Shown here one piece after another: positions 34,305 through 47,769 of a stretch of DNA of 64,000 nucleotides. A program made the translations under genes and the position numbers. The stretch is from Smittia aterrima. Its lineage: Eukaryota > Arthropoda > Insecta > Diptera > Chironomidae. The notes under the pieces were generated by a model. It worked only from the letters and a program-made list of their open reading frames with translations. It searched no databases and was not told the DNA's origin. Each line of letters begins with the position of its first letter. Position 1 is the first letter of the stretch. The stretch spans positions 930,001 through 994,000 of the forward strand of contig CP093831.1 of NCBI GenBank assembly GCA_033063855.1, written 5' to 3'.

Positions 34305-37300
34305 ATGAAAACGTGGCTCACCATTTTGTTTGTTGTTCACTTCATCTCGTTAATGGTTTTATTACACAACTTTTTCTTCGCTGGGAGTCTTCGTAAGTGC
34401 TGTGACGATGTACAGGAAGGAAATCATCATTTGTTTCCTGAAATGATTTCGAGAGGGAGAGAGACGACTTTGTAAACTCTCAAACGATTCATTCGCACGA
34501 TGATCGCGTGTCGACGTCTTCAAACGTTACAAGACATTTTGAAGGCTGTTGCGAGTTCGCCTTGTTCTAAGAAGCTGCCTCGTTCATTTCTTTATCACAA
34601 AAACTTGTTACATTAACTGATAAAAGAAACGAGCTGAGCAGAAATGACTCGCAGGCATAACCGAAGAGGAAAAAGAAACCCGGCGAGATAATTAAGCAAC
34701 TTGAGCGATGCATTTCATGTCCATAGAATGCAAAAGCAAATATAACTGTGATCCAATTGGCAGCAAGTGTCTATGATGGCCTGCGCACTTAATCGCGATT
34801 GACCGAGTGGAACGCACAGTAAGAGAACGAGGGGAGGCACTTGATTAGCAGATAACTTCAACAGTTATAAGGCGGATTAGAGTTTGTTTTTCTTTCTTTC
34901 GAGATGAAGAATTTAATTAAGCTTAGGAATAAAAATTCTAACAGCAGCTTGCCAAGTACTCAATTGATTGCTGCTCTCATCGGACGGTTGAAATAACACA
35001 ATGGAATGATTTCATTGTACGCTCATCATCAACAACAACAGACTTGTTAAACATTCTTTCGTGTGTTTTAACAGAACAACTAAAAAATAAAGCTCCAACT
35101 GGGATTGATTACAAGTGATGGCTCGTGTGTCTTTATTTGGTAGCAGCGGAAAGGCGTCGCCGATTGCCGTCATCCTTGACGAAGTTGGATAGTCATTAAT
35201 TTCGACAGGTCGGTTAGATGATGTCATTAATCGAGAGTCATCATCATCACTTCAGCAAACAACGGCGTTTCGTCCGAAAAAAGTTTCGCAAGTAAATAGA
35301 AATGGATGGAGGATCCATTAAAATAATTTTACAGCACAGCATCCGATAAAAGAATGATGATGACCGGTCAGATCTGCGCAGAGGCAGAATAAAGAAGCCA
35401 CGCGAAGAAGAAATTCACGAGCGATCTTCTCAAGGATGTCTCATCTTCGATGGAATCATTCACAATAAGCCGATCATCGAGTTATTTTTAACCACACGTA
35501 AATTGTTTAACTGCGTTCATTAAATGATTCATTGATTGCAATCATCGCGCGAGTTCTCCGCTCAACACTCTTCGGATTTCGGTTCGCGAAATATTTATTT
35601 CCGAGAAAACATAATTTGAGCGGTCGTTGGTCATTATCTCGCCACTCTGCTTGCGCTTTTCGAGAGAATGATCAGAAAGTTAAAAGAAAATCGATGATCG
35701 GCATGCATGTCGAAGTAAAGTCATAAAAAATTGCCCGCAGACGCATCAGCTCCGACGATAATATCTCGTCGACGATGTTTTTTTGTGTTGTTAGATCGTT
35801 CCTCAAGGTTACCAGAATTTTGCGAACCGAGACAAAACGCGAAACGTTTTTCATTTCGATTCTCACAGTTTTTTCTTTCGTTTTTCGTTTGAGATTCTCT
35901 CGCAAACAAACGGAAGATTACATAGCGTCGATAGCGATTCGTTCATATCGAAAATGAATTAAAGATGATTTATCATATTTTGTTCGGTAACGAAACTTTC
36001 GGCGTCGACGCTAATTGCTTCGCTCAACATTCAACGTAATTACGTAAACTTAAAGCAAACGAATTGCCAACTGTTTCATTACTAAGAAGTTTTCTTAAGT
36101 TTTTGGAGCTCATGAGAAAAGACAATTCATTGCTAAGTGAATTAACGGGATGTTAGTTTTTTTTTTTGCTTCTTAAGCTTTTGCTTAATTAATGAGCGCC
36201 CAACTTATCCTCATAATGAATGTGAGATTTGACATAAATAAAATTTCATTGAGAAGACTTTTTGTTTGTTTTCGCTGGAGAGACACGATTTTCACATGCA
36301 AAACGCACGAGGTGAGATCAGATGAAGCAATTTACGTTTTAAAGATCATTTATGATTCAATCGATTATCTCCACACAGCCAATAACAGTGCCGTGCAATT
36401 CGAAGGGTTATGCGAAAATTCCAATGAAAATCAACCATGAAAACGTGTTAGAACTTTATACCGAAGAACGGTTATGATCAGCGTTGGGTGGAAGAGATCT
36501 CTCCTCACCTTTTACCGCTAGTCCCGCAAACTAAAATTATTACTTTCTCCATGAAGATCGGTCGACTGATAAATATAAAATTCAAATGCTACAAAGAAAG
36601 ACTTTTCATTCTAAGAGCACTCGACGTCAAGACTTTATTCGATCTGAGCGCAGCTCATTTCATTGACCTTTTCAATCGAATTTCGAACAGAACGAAGAAG
36701 AAGAATTAAAGCCTTTAAAATTTATTTTCGATGCAATTACGTAAGTAACCACACTCACGTTTTGAATCGAAAGAGATTTGCTCGCTATTCCTCGTGAAGG
36801 TGATTTCGTATTCGTCGAGAAGTTCAGAGAAATATTTTTCAAATGATAAAATTCGCTTCTTGCACGATGGCTTTGGCTTTCTTTCCTTCTAATTCTCAAG
36901 AGCTCTCAGCAGCGCAAAAACCGAGGAAAAATTCTTGAACGTAAAAGTCAAACAAAAACCGTTATTACGATCGTATAATTTTTATATCGGCTTCGTGTGC
37001 TGCTTTCACGTCTTTTTCTGGATAGAACATTCTGTTTCTGCGAAGTTTTTGTGAGCCGTAAAAAAAAGGCATTAGGATGAGATAGAAGGAAGAAAGATTA
37101 AAGAGGAGATTACTCGATGTTCTATTTGTTACGCGCTTTCCAAGAACGAAACCACAAAGTCATTAAGATTCGGCTCTGCGTCTTCAAGCTAACCTTCGTA
37201 ATTGAACGAATGGAAATCTTCTTCAATCATATCATTAAGGAAATTGCTGAGGTTTTGTTTGCATAAATTCAATTAAACGCTCGTTCATCGTTGATCGGCT

Positions 37301-38193
37301 TTGAATAGATGATGAAGGAAGTAATCTTACTATCAAAATATCAATTGTTAACGACGTCATGCAATTTCCATAAGATCACTAACCTTACTAGAACCGTGAC
37401 GTCCACTCAAGTCTCAAGTCTCCGGAACGACCGCGAGCTTCGTGAGGTTGAACTGACAGCGATCTCCAATCAAAAATTACACGATGATGATCGAAACTGT
37501 GTTTCAAGTTAGTCACATGACGGTTCTCGATCGAGCAAGCAAACGGTAGAGTGAGCGAGAAGAAGATGAAAATGTTAAAAGCTCATAAAGTTATTAGATA
37601 ACGAAGAAACACATCTCGATCGAGATTATTTTAATTGTCGTGCAGGGAGGCATTGAAGGAAAATAAAAGCGAAACGATAATAAACATTTGTTATTCTTCA
37701 ACGTCGATTGCTTTACGATCTCGATGCTTCGGAAATTGTGAGGGAAAAATTATTTTAAGCTATTAAACGTTTCGCTCGATGTGCGATTCTAGTAAAATCA
37801 TTCTACGATCTCTTTTGCCGTTTAGAGACCCCTCAACTTACATAAGAATGGAGCAATTTTTTTTGAGCGCTTCAAAAGAAAATTAATGATTTATGAAATA
37901 AGTTATTGGATTTCAATGAAGTGCCTTCTTTGTACTCGCAAGATGGAGCATGAAATTGAAGAGAAGAAGAAGAAGAAGAAGGAAGCAGAAAAGTCCGATT
38001 TAGATTTTTTGCAGTGTCGTTAACAACAAAGCTCAATTAAAAGAACTTCGCCCAATGCGCGATAATCTTCTTTACTAATTGCAATGATGTGCCCAACTCT
38101 TATGTTTATTCATTAACAAGTTCTTTCTTTTCAATTCCAGATTGCTGTTTGTAATATCGCTTTGCTAATGGTGTTCATAGCAAAAATCTAAAG
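34305..38193 (+). other. Possible two-exon transcript with a 33-residue hydrophobic peptide
   Basis: Exon A (34305-34392) starts MKTWLTILFVVHFISLMVLL and ends at an excellent donor, GTAAGT, in phase 1. Exon B (38141-38193) has a strong acceptor (TTTTCAATTCCAG) and a strong donor (AAAG/GTGAGT). Joining them gives a 33-residue peptide ending LHCCL with TAA at 38152-38154. It could be a membrane micropeptide. Equally, exon B may be a 5' UTR exon of dumpy, and exon A unrelated. The start context of exon A is weak, and there is no family match that I recognise. Confidence 0.2.
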
Positions 38194-39935
38194 GTGAGTC
38201 TCGTCAAATAAACTGTCGTGGGAACGTTCGATCGTCAAGCATCTCGTGACAATGTTGATGAATGTTTCCATAAAAAAAACTCTCGAGTGGTTCAATCGAG
38301 AGCCCAAGCCCAGTTTCTTTTCTATTGAGAGAGCAATGAAGAAGGATGAATTCAAGCCATGATCAAGTCGTATATTAAAAGCGATACAAAAACGAAATAA
38401 ATTCGAAAGAGTCTCAGTGAATAAATCGACGAGCCGAACAATGAAGCTAAAAAGTCTTTTCAAGCTCTAACTGAAATAAAAGTCCATAAAGCAATAAGAG
38501 AAAGAAGCGGAAAACAAAGTTTCGAGTTTCGTCCAAACGACAAATTCAACCTAAAACTCATGTTAAAGATTTAAGTTCAAGTCGTTGTTTTCCATTCTTC
38601 AACATCATTACATAACAATCTTCTCGTTAAATTCCGTTACTCGCGGTGAACACAAAAATTACACAGAGAAAGAGGAAAATATTGCAGAACATGTGCAGTT
38701 CATGGGTGCTCTTTAGAACCTTTTCTCCTCGACTCACTCAAACATTCACATTCATGAATAATATTTAATTGAGGTTGTGGAACGAGCATTAGAATCGTCG
38801 ATCACTCGACCAGCAATGAAATGTTCTCGGCCTCGCATTACATTCAATTCAGATTGCTGAGATGAGCGATGATTATTCTTCCACTCGCTCTATTGATTTA
38901 AGCACACAACGATTGGATTAATAAATTCTTCTTATAATAACATATGGAGCGATCGCGAGGTTTAAGGCGAACGCTCGATTCGGAAAATCTAAATTGCATA
39001 ACATTTCTCATCGGCTCCGCACTCTCGTGTGTTATCATCAATGGAACACGCAAATAATCCAGGTCGATACATATTTTTTTTTTCAATCGCACCGTTAAGT
39101 GCGGAATGGATATTCTGGTTCTCGTGGATAATTATGCAGAAAAATCTCCTGCGATTTGACATTTTGATTGCGCCGCTGCTCTTGAAGTCAAGGTGGATTG
39201 AGAAACATCCGTTAACATTGTTTATTACATTTTCCCTCTTCTTCTTCTTCTTATTCTGCTTCTTAACCCATTCCGCTAAAAGATTCTGTCACCATTCGAG
39301 AACAATTTTAGTCATCGCAAGCTCAACTCGCTTTTAACTTTAATTCAATGCGCGATGGTTTCCCGAACTCTTTGAAAAAGTTCACAATGCGTGAAGACGT
39401 CGTAAAGAGCTTAAAACAATAATGAGACCTCTCTGACATTCTTCCTTCTCTTTCCTGACTTAGCTCTTAGCTCTTAATGTTTGTATTTGTACAATAGTAA
39501 TGACGAAACGATGAGCAAAGCGCAAACTCTTTTCTGGCTTGCAATTTCATTCTTGTTTCTCAACCTCTTAATAGTAAATGTTATTTTTTTTGAAATCACT
39601 TGATTATTAATGTTCTTCAAAGCTGTTAATGATCAACATCGTTGTTCCACCACCGCGTGTTCATGTAATTTGAGATCCAAACTATTACTCGAGAATACGT
39701 TGAGTTGCCGTTACGTCGTTTTCTTTTAATTGTTCTAGAAAGCACTTAGAAATCTAAGCGTGGAAATGCGTATTCACTGATTGCTGCTGATGAATATGGA
39801 AGATCAAACCACTGCCACCGTTTTGTGCTTTGGTTGTTTACTTTGTAACGAAGACATCTCTTGTGGAAGATTAATGAACTGCAATTATTTTGATTTTTTT
39901 TTTGAGAATTTTTGTTACACGAGATTCGTCATCAC
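34393..39935. other. Gene-poor DNA, middle part
   Basis: No gene recognised apart from the candidate exon at 38141-38193. A GAA microsatellite occupies about 37958-37982 and a CTT run about 39236-39253. GA-rich clusters near 33990 and 34450 resemble GAGA-factor sites. Confidence 0.4.
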
Positions 39936-40550
39936 TTACTCATCGTACTTCAGGCATTTTTCAATCTTGTGCTCAAACTGGAAGCAACTCACTTGAGCGA
40001 CGCTGTAAATTCCCAAGATGAGATCACCGAATGCGGAATTCGTTTGCTTCACGCAGTTGTAGAAGGCAACGTCGCATTCGCAACTTAAGCTTGAGAAGTA
40101 AAACGGTTTTCGATGTAAATTTGGGTACAATTCGTAGTCGTCTTTCGATGAGATGTAGTTTTCGCAGTAGTCGTGAGCCTTGCAGCACTCGTCGACATTG
40201 TGTAAAGATCCATTGACCGTTTCATTCTTCGATCCAGCAACATTTCCAGGCCCACAATAGTTTGTGAACATTCCAATCTTGAACCCAAAAGTTCTCTCAT
40301 AGCTATTTTGAATCAGCACGGCTCTCATGTCTTGAAGCAATTTCGATCGATCACCGAAACGATTCATCGAGGAAAGTGCTTCAATAAGATTCTTAAAATC
40401 ATCTTTGCCTCTCAGACTATGCTTTCGATTCGCTTTCGTGATAGAATCAAACCATAAATCTCTCTCAGATTCTAAATCTGCCTGGTCGTAACCACATGAG
40501 GCCTTTAATAACATACACAAAATACAAATCAACAATGCTAACGGTTTCAT
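39936..40550 (-). CDS. Secreted phospholipase A2, group III-like
   Basis: A single exon of 204 residues on the minus strand. The signal peptide MKPLALLICILCMLLKASCG is followed by a propeptide-like basic and acidic stretch. The calcium loop is NYCGPGN (about residues 97-103). The active-site helix CCKAHDYC contains the His126-Asp127 pair. The C-terminal part has SLSCECDVAFYNC and further cysteines typical of bee-type group III sPLA2. The enzyme should hydrolyse the sn-2 ester of phospholipids in a calcium-dependent manner outside the cell, in digestion, immunity or eicosanoid supply. It lies alone in gene-poor DNA upstream of dumpy. It has no intron, unlike other genes here, so it may be a retrocopy, although it has its own promoter. 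Confidence 0.9.
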   Translation of the reverse strand: MKPLALLICILCMLLKASCGYDQADLESERDLWFDSITKANRKHSLRGKDDFKNLIEALSSMNRFGDRSKLLQDMRAVLIQNSYERTFGFKIGMFTNYCGPGNVAGSKNETVNGSLHNVDECCKAHDYCENYISSKDDYELYPNLHRKPFYFSSLSCECDVAFYNCVKQTNSAFGDLILGIYSVAQVSCFQFEHKIEKCLKYDE

Positions 40551-43500
40551 ATTGCCGAATGAACTGAAAGTAACAAGAAAGACTTGAGTGAACTTATAAG
40601 CGCGGCCGAGAGCTGATAGCGAAACGAGTGCCGAAAATAATTCATCATTTCTTGTGTTTGAATATTCATAAAGTTTTTTTTAAAATCTCACACACTTTGT
40701 CCTTCGTTATCCACGAGAAGTTTAAACTAAGCCAACACGATTGCTGTGACCTTAGGGGGCAGCCACGCGATTTATGCAGGTCCCGAAAATTTATGAAAAT
40801 GCGAAGTTTATGATGGGAAATCGTCCAAAAATAGACTTGCATCACGAAGACACGCTATGAGAACGGCTTTGATTGAAAATCTTGCGTTCACACGCATAAA
40901 TTGAGTCCGCTGAGCTGTAAATGATGCCGGTCTTTGAAGGGCTTGAGGGTCGCGGGAGGAATTTTAATTGAAATTTAAGAAAAATATTGAAAGTAAATGA
41001 CTAAGCAAATGTTGTTTGAGAAGTTTCCGAGAAAAAACCAAATTTTTTCTTCTTCAAAATTCTAAAAACTTCTAATTTAGAAGTTACAATAAATCATTCT
41101 AATTCATCACGGGATCAGCCCCACTCGCTTCTGTCGAAGACTTTATTCGAATGGAATAATCTTTGTTGATAAATTCATTCATTTTTACATTCAATCAAAA
41201 AGTTTTCTTGCGAAACATTCGTTTTAGGGAAGCTTTATGATTCTCTCGGAGTTAAGCAACCTTCACGCCTAATATTTCACCATTTTCCCCAATCTCATTA
41301 ATTTAAGTGACCATAATTACATGAGAATTAATCCCAACGTGTTGATAATCGTCAATGAATGGCATTGAGAGAAGAGGAAACTCAAGCGGCTTGCTTTAGA
41401 TTCTCGGCGTGGTTCTTAGACGTCATGCGATGGAAATGAACTTTTTAGAAAGAATTACAATGAAAGAAATGAAAATCCATTGTTGAGGAAGAAAAATCAA
41501 ACGAGCGAAGCGAGAAAGAGATAGAAAGTCATTGAACTTTTAAATTTAGTTTGTTTGCTTCACTGGCCCAATCTTTCGGCCATTCGACTCTTCACGCTCG
41601 ATTAAGATTCAGACGCCATAGTTTCGCAAGGCCATTGGTCGTATCATTTACTCGAAGAGTTGGAAGCTGCGGTCCAGAGTTTCGTGCACGTTTAGATTGA
41701 AAATTTCAATAAAGATATCAAATTAAAGCACGAAATTCGTCAGAGGATGAACGAAGCAACTTATTTTTTTCGTTCTTTTTGTGACTTACACGCGATTCTC
41801 TCTGCTTCTAAATAGAAAAATAATTGGCTCGATGTGTGTTGTATAATCTTGTTGATGTCGAAATGTTTTTAACGCTTAGTTTCCATTAATGAGAAAAATT
41901 TCGCGATCGACAATCTGCGAAAGGAATTTATGCGAATTGAAGAAGAATTGAATTAATGGTCCCTCGGTATCTCGTGAAGCGTAATTGGATTTTAATTATG
42001 CTCAACTTATTTTTTTTCTCCCTTACTGAATATTCGTTCTCCTGGTGCTTAAGCTCGACACAAAATAACAATCGATTCGATTAATTGAATAACATCACGA
42101 GTCGCTCGCTTCGACTGTTGTTAAAATATTCTATCATTGTACTTGGGTTTTCGAAAGAAGTAAAGTGTTTTGTAAGTCCATCGTTGAATATTTTTGTGGG
42201 CTAATAAAATCGCCTTAAGCATGACATCATTTGAGCGGAAAGACAACGAACCATCAGTAAATTCCCAAGCAAGTTTCATCATTAATCCAAGCAATATTTT
42301 CCTGGAGATGACATCAAATCGACGGAATTGAAGAGAATGAAAGAAAGTCGCGATTCAGCGACCATAAACTCACACCAAGACTTCGGGGGCTGCTGTAATT
42401 TGCATAATTTAATTCGGACCGGCTGGCGACTTTTCGCTGATATCCGATGGTCAATGAACTGGCTTCGAGCAAAATTTTAAGAATTTCTTTGAGCTTTATT
42501 GACATATTCGCTGTTGACTACACTGCGAAGAGGTTTTTTTTACGGCGCCTTAAGCTTTCGAGAATAAATTTTATTGGATTCTTAGACGAACGAGTCGTTT
42601 GTGCAATTCACGAATTCTCTTTATTGCCGACTCCTTCGATATTCTTAGCCATTAAAATTCAATAAATTATTGAATCGAAGAAGCACAATTAAGTCTAAGA
42701 AAATGCAGAGCAATTAGAGCGATGCTCTCTCTCTATCCAAACATCCATCTTTGCCTTTTCCCTTTGATGTAATTGCATATTTTATTTCAAATTTAATTAA
42801 ACGATTGTACTGGCGATTGGTTGATTGTTCGTGTTGAGCAAAAACGAGATGAATTATTTATGGTTTATCATTTTTTTTTTTCGCTTTGCCATTCTCGCGC
42901 TTGAGCTTCAAATGCCTCTCTCTACATATCAGGGTCGATGACGAAGTCAAAGAACTGCAAAATGAAAAGAGAGAAATGCCTTTTGGCGGAATTCAAATAT
43001 CACTTTAATTGGCATTTAAATGAAAATTATCATTAATTTATTGTTGCTCAGACTATTAATCGCTTGAGAATTTAAATCAAAGTTTTGTAATCCTCGCCTA
43101 GACATTGTTGTGTTCTCCTCTCCCTCTGAGCTCACTCGACTGTTTCGTTTAAAACTTCGAGAGGCATTTATCAAAACAAATTCAGAGTTTCAAAGATTTA
43201 AGCTTACAATTACGATTAAGACAATGTAAGAGCTCTCCACAGGATAACTTCACAGAACATCAAGACAAAGATTCTGACAGTAGAGCTAAGAACATTAAGC
43301 TAAGAGTCGCTGCCATTTGTCTTCAGCGGAACGTAACAAATGAACTGCTGAAACACGAAATGTGCTCGCGTAGTTATTAAATTAAAATTCCCAATCAACT
43401 CTTGTCGATCGTGTCCATTACGAAAGTAAGTTTAGTCACACACGATAATTGATTAATTCTGTTGTCGCCATCGTCGATATTTGATTACTGTCGATTCTTC

Positions 43501-46500
43501 GTCTTCTTAATTCGATTTCCTTTTAAGATATTTGCGGTGCTCGAATGAACAGTTAACCAAACGCAAGCCTTCAATTAAAATGATTGATAGAATTGATTGT
43601 TGGATCATCGAAATTCGAATGCATTCGTGATTTCAATTCATTCCGATTTGCTGATGAAATGCAATTTCAGTAATTTATGCGCACGTCCATTGAATTCTGT
43701 TTTTTTTTATGGAAACGTGAAATCAGATTCGAAAGCGTTGAATGAATATTTTTTTTTAGTTTTTTTTTTCTATTCGTTTCCTTTCATTTCCTCTTTGGAC
43801 AGTTAAGGATTTTTATCTAAGAACTCTCTTCTTCTTCATTTGCCTCGGAGACAAAGTAATTTCCTATCTTCACAACTTCTGGAATTCATCAAATAATTTT
43901 ATGGAAGCAATTTTATGACTCAATAAAAATTAAAATGTTTCGAGCCCAAATTTGTGTAATTGAAAGCTCCAATCTCATCATCCGCCGCAGTCACCGCAGC
44001 CGGACATTGAAATGTTCTTCGAGAATTTTAAATTTTGTTTCTTAATTCTTCTCCTTCGTTAAATTGATTTTCTGTTTCGCGGTGTACTCGTGACTTAGGC
44101 GGTCCGATATTTCCATTTTAGATTAATGATGAAGAAGCCAAGATTAGAAGAAATAATATTTTGAAGTCGGTTGCGTGAACTGCATGTCAACATTGTGATG
44201 TTAAGAACGGTCTATTAACATTTTAATTCTTCTCAACTCTCTTCCAACTGAGATTCTTGAGAATTATAATTTGTCAAGATTCGAATCTAGCTAGCACTGA
44301 AATTCCAGCTTTGCTCATGAGACAAATTACTTTTCTACTTCTCGTTCGCACCGTTTGAGTGGACAAATTAAATCAAGATGTAATTCGATAGGCTTTCTTT
44401 ATTATTCTCTCTCGCCGCCTGACGATTAGAGAACGATGATTGCTGACATGTCTTTCGTTGAAATCAGTTGGATTTGAATTAATTAGAAAGAACCAATTAA
44501 CAAAGTTTCATGACTGTCATCGCAATGAAACGTGTGTTGACTAATTTCGTTACGACCATTGCGTCATTTATCACCCGTGACTGTTTTAGAATTGATCGCG
44601 TCTAGAGCGGAGTTTCATGTTTTGAAATATTTCATTCTTAATTGAAGGTTCGCCATCACAAAGGAGTGGCCGATCGGCTGTTGATGTGAGAAAGGATTTT
44701 ATTCTCATCTCTTCGTCTTCTCCTTCGCTTAATCTTTTGATGCCCTTTCATTCTTAAATCTTAACGTGCGTGCCTGAAAGGTCGCGCGCATTGGTGTTAC
44801 ATTGTGTTGAAATCCTGTGGCGAAGGAAACAGGATCCGTGATGGAATTAAACTGTTGAAGTGTCGGATTTTTATCAAACGACTCGACTTCGAAATGAACT
44901 CGATGGAAGTTGAACGTTCGGGGCAATAAATCACTTGTAAATTTACTTTGCTCGGAGATTATTAGAGAAATAAATTATCTGCGATGTCACTTAAAAGCAT
45001 TTTGCGATGAAATCTACTTCGTCTTTGCTTTCATGATGTCTCGCAGAATCGTCTCTTCATCATTTCTTTAATTTGTGTCTCTTCTATTCCCTTCTCTCAT
45101 TCTCTGATTAATTGAAAAACTCGTCGAGTCAACAGTCGCGGAATTTGTGCGCAAGAAGCGTTTCAGCGAAAGCAGCAAACATTGCACGCTACGAGCGTTA
45201 GATGAAAGATTTAAACGGAAGAATCGAAAGAAGAAGACAATGCGGCATTAAGTAGCGAGACGAAGATTTTTATTGCTTTCTCTGATTGGAAGCGAAACGA
45301 TTTGCTTTCAAAAGTTTTATTGACTTGACAGCCTTGGCAATGCACAGAATTCAAAGCCCGAGAGCTTCTAAAATCCATCAAAACACTTTGCGAATCCATT
45401 AGAAGTCAGAAAATTCTCTTGGGACGAAAGAAACACAAGACGTGATAAGTATCTGTCGTCTGGCAGCGAGAAAAGAAGTGCTGAGGAGAGAAAAGGCAAT
45501 TTATATTCATAAAGCATCGCATATGCTTCGCGAGGTATCTATCTGCACATCCATTGTGGCATCAGGATATCCTTTAAAGCAGACGAACGAAAAGTCAAGT
45601 TGAAGACTCTTTCCAGGCCTCAATTAAGAGATGTGTGTTGTATTTGCTTTAAGAATTCGCTGTTTACCTCTCCCAAGCGTCGATGCGTTGTAAAACAGTT
45701 TCCACAAACAACAAATGAGAGTTAATGACAGACGTTTCATCATTGTTTGATTTGATAGGTACGCGATGCGACAAATGGTATTTGCTTGCGTGCTCTGTTA
45801 TCTCAGGAAATTCCTAAGAAAATTGTTTGATGTCGCTCATGCTGTTGATGTCATCGTCTCTCTTAAGACTTTCTCGATCGAGGTATTGAAAGGCAACAGA
45901 TGCGATCAGACCTGTCAAACTAAACATCGTGTTGTCGTTTGGTCATTGACTCGCTCTCGCTCTCTCTCTCGCTTGCTCTTCATCACTTGAAGTTTCATGT
46001 TGACTTGCGCATAGCTCGTGATGTTGTAGCGTCGTGTCTTAAACAATGAGAGCTCCATAAGATTAAATGATTTGTGATGCAGGCGAAGAGCTCCTCCGTC
46101 ATCCAGCAGAACATGGGAACATGTCATCTTTCTATTATGCATTCAGTCATTCAGAAGGAATGAAAGAAAGAGAACTCGCTTTATGCACAAGCATAAAAAC
46201 ATTGTTTACAACTTTATGCAAAAGAAAATAATAAAAGTCGAAGCTTTGATAAGAACATAACAACGACTTTGAAATTTATGATTATTGGATTTGCATTATT
46301 CTGTTTGCGGATGCAACGACTCCTAATGGTCCCGCGTTACGAGCTAAGAAAAAAGCGAAGTAGTCGACATGGTTCTGCGCATTTGACAAATTTACATTTC
46401 AACCGATCTTTGCAACTATTTGTTCTGCTCTGCAACAATTTATCGATTTCACTTAGTCAACAGTCATTTCAATTAAGCGATAAAGAAAATTAATAAATTT

Positions 46501-47769
46501 TCATTAAACTATCGTCATGAGCATGAAGATCGAGGAACAACGAACGAACGGCGAACATGGCAATGGAAAATCTTGATTAGAGTTGAAACATCGCGCGGAG
46601 ACTTTTTGTTTCGTTTCGCTTACAATCAGCATGTTCACTCGATTAAACTCGCATTAATTTATGCATTTAATCTATCAATATAGTCTCGAGATAATCTGGC
46701 TCTGTGTTGCGATTCATTATGGAAATGCTGGGCTGTAGATAAACAACCACAAATCAGATTAAAATTTAATTGTAATTAATTGACGGGAGATTCTTACTTC
46801 GCTCTCATCCAAAGCAAATGAAAACTCGCTGCAAGCACCGCAGCAATTTAATTTCGTTTTCATCTCTTCTCTTGCTTTGTTTACATATTTTTTTCGGATT
46901 TGGAATTGAAGTGCTTCGAGCATCAAGATTGATTACATTTAAGTTTTTGAGAATTGAAATAATGATGAGTAATGTTGATCCACTGACATTATTTATGATG
47001 TAATTAACCTCACTAATAGCTCATGGAGCCTATGATTTTCGACTTCTTTTGGAGGATCTCGCTGTTAATCGCCTCCTTGCATTCGTAATTGCCTTCAAAG
47101 TCTGTTTATGAGTTTTTGAAATGATAAATTGATTGTTCCTCAATCGAGCCAGCAGCGCAACTCGTCCAAACCGCTAAGCAGAGATCAGTTACATGAGCGC
47201 GACCCGCAATGATTTATCGTGGTTTCGTGCGACGTGCGAAGAACAAAAACAAGATTTTACGGCGTTCCGTTATCAATCTATGCGGACAACATTAAAACTA
47301 TCGCAATTTTCTTTCGTAATTGTCGTCTTTAATACAAAGAAATCAATTTTAATGTCGGAGATTCATTTTTCTTCTCGGCGTCTATGCGCGTTCTACTTCT
47401 CGCTCTCTCGCATAGCGTATCGTTAATCTAACACATCAAGTGTTAAGAATAAGCTCCCATTATCGATACGAGACAGCTTCGAGCCTTTCTGCTTATTATG
47501 AGATACAGATTTTTCGTTCTACTCACACCCTCGAGACGATCGTAGCTCATAATTTATTGCTTTGTTCATTCTCATCTTATCAAAATGAATTTGTCTATTC
47601 ACAACAAACATTGAACGTAATCTTAAGACAAACGAGAGTAATTTTAATTTGATAAATTGCCTCAAGGTTGATAATCTTTCTTATTAACGATGCTTGACTT
47701 CTCTAAAAAAAATACAACTGCTCTCAAATTTTACTGATCTCGATTTCTTTTTTCTCTAATTTCAGCAAA
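40551..47769. other. Gene-poor DNA, right part, and 5' side of dumpy
   Basis: Beyond the sPLA2 promoter no gene was recognised. A CT/GA run at 45951-45980 is a possible GAGA-factor site. A GTAAGT donor after ACGAAA at 43425 and the strong acceptor at 47765 suggest one or more 5' UTR exons of dumpy in or left of this region. The transcription start was not located. Confidence 0.35.
40562..40620 (-). promoter_or_regulatory. Promoter of the sPLA2 gene
   Basis: On the minus strand, CTTATAAG (40593-40600) lies about 30 bases before the initiator TTTCAGTT (40562-40569), which is 12 bases before the ATG. A GATA-type site (CTATCAGC) lies near 40612-40619. Confidence 0.6.

Noticed and set aside
37958..37982. 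GAA microsatellite and similar simple runs (39236-39253)
   Set aside because: Ordinary simple repeats with no sign of function.
43033..43047. A 13-base match to the insect miR-315 mature sequence (ATTGTTGCTCAGA)
   Set aside because: The match does not extend to the 3' part and there is no facing arm to form a hairpin.
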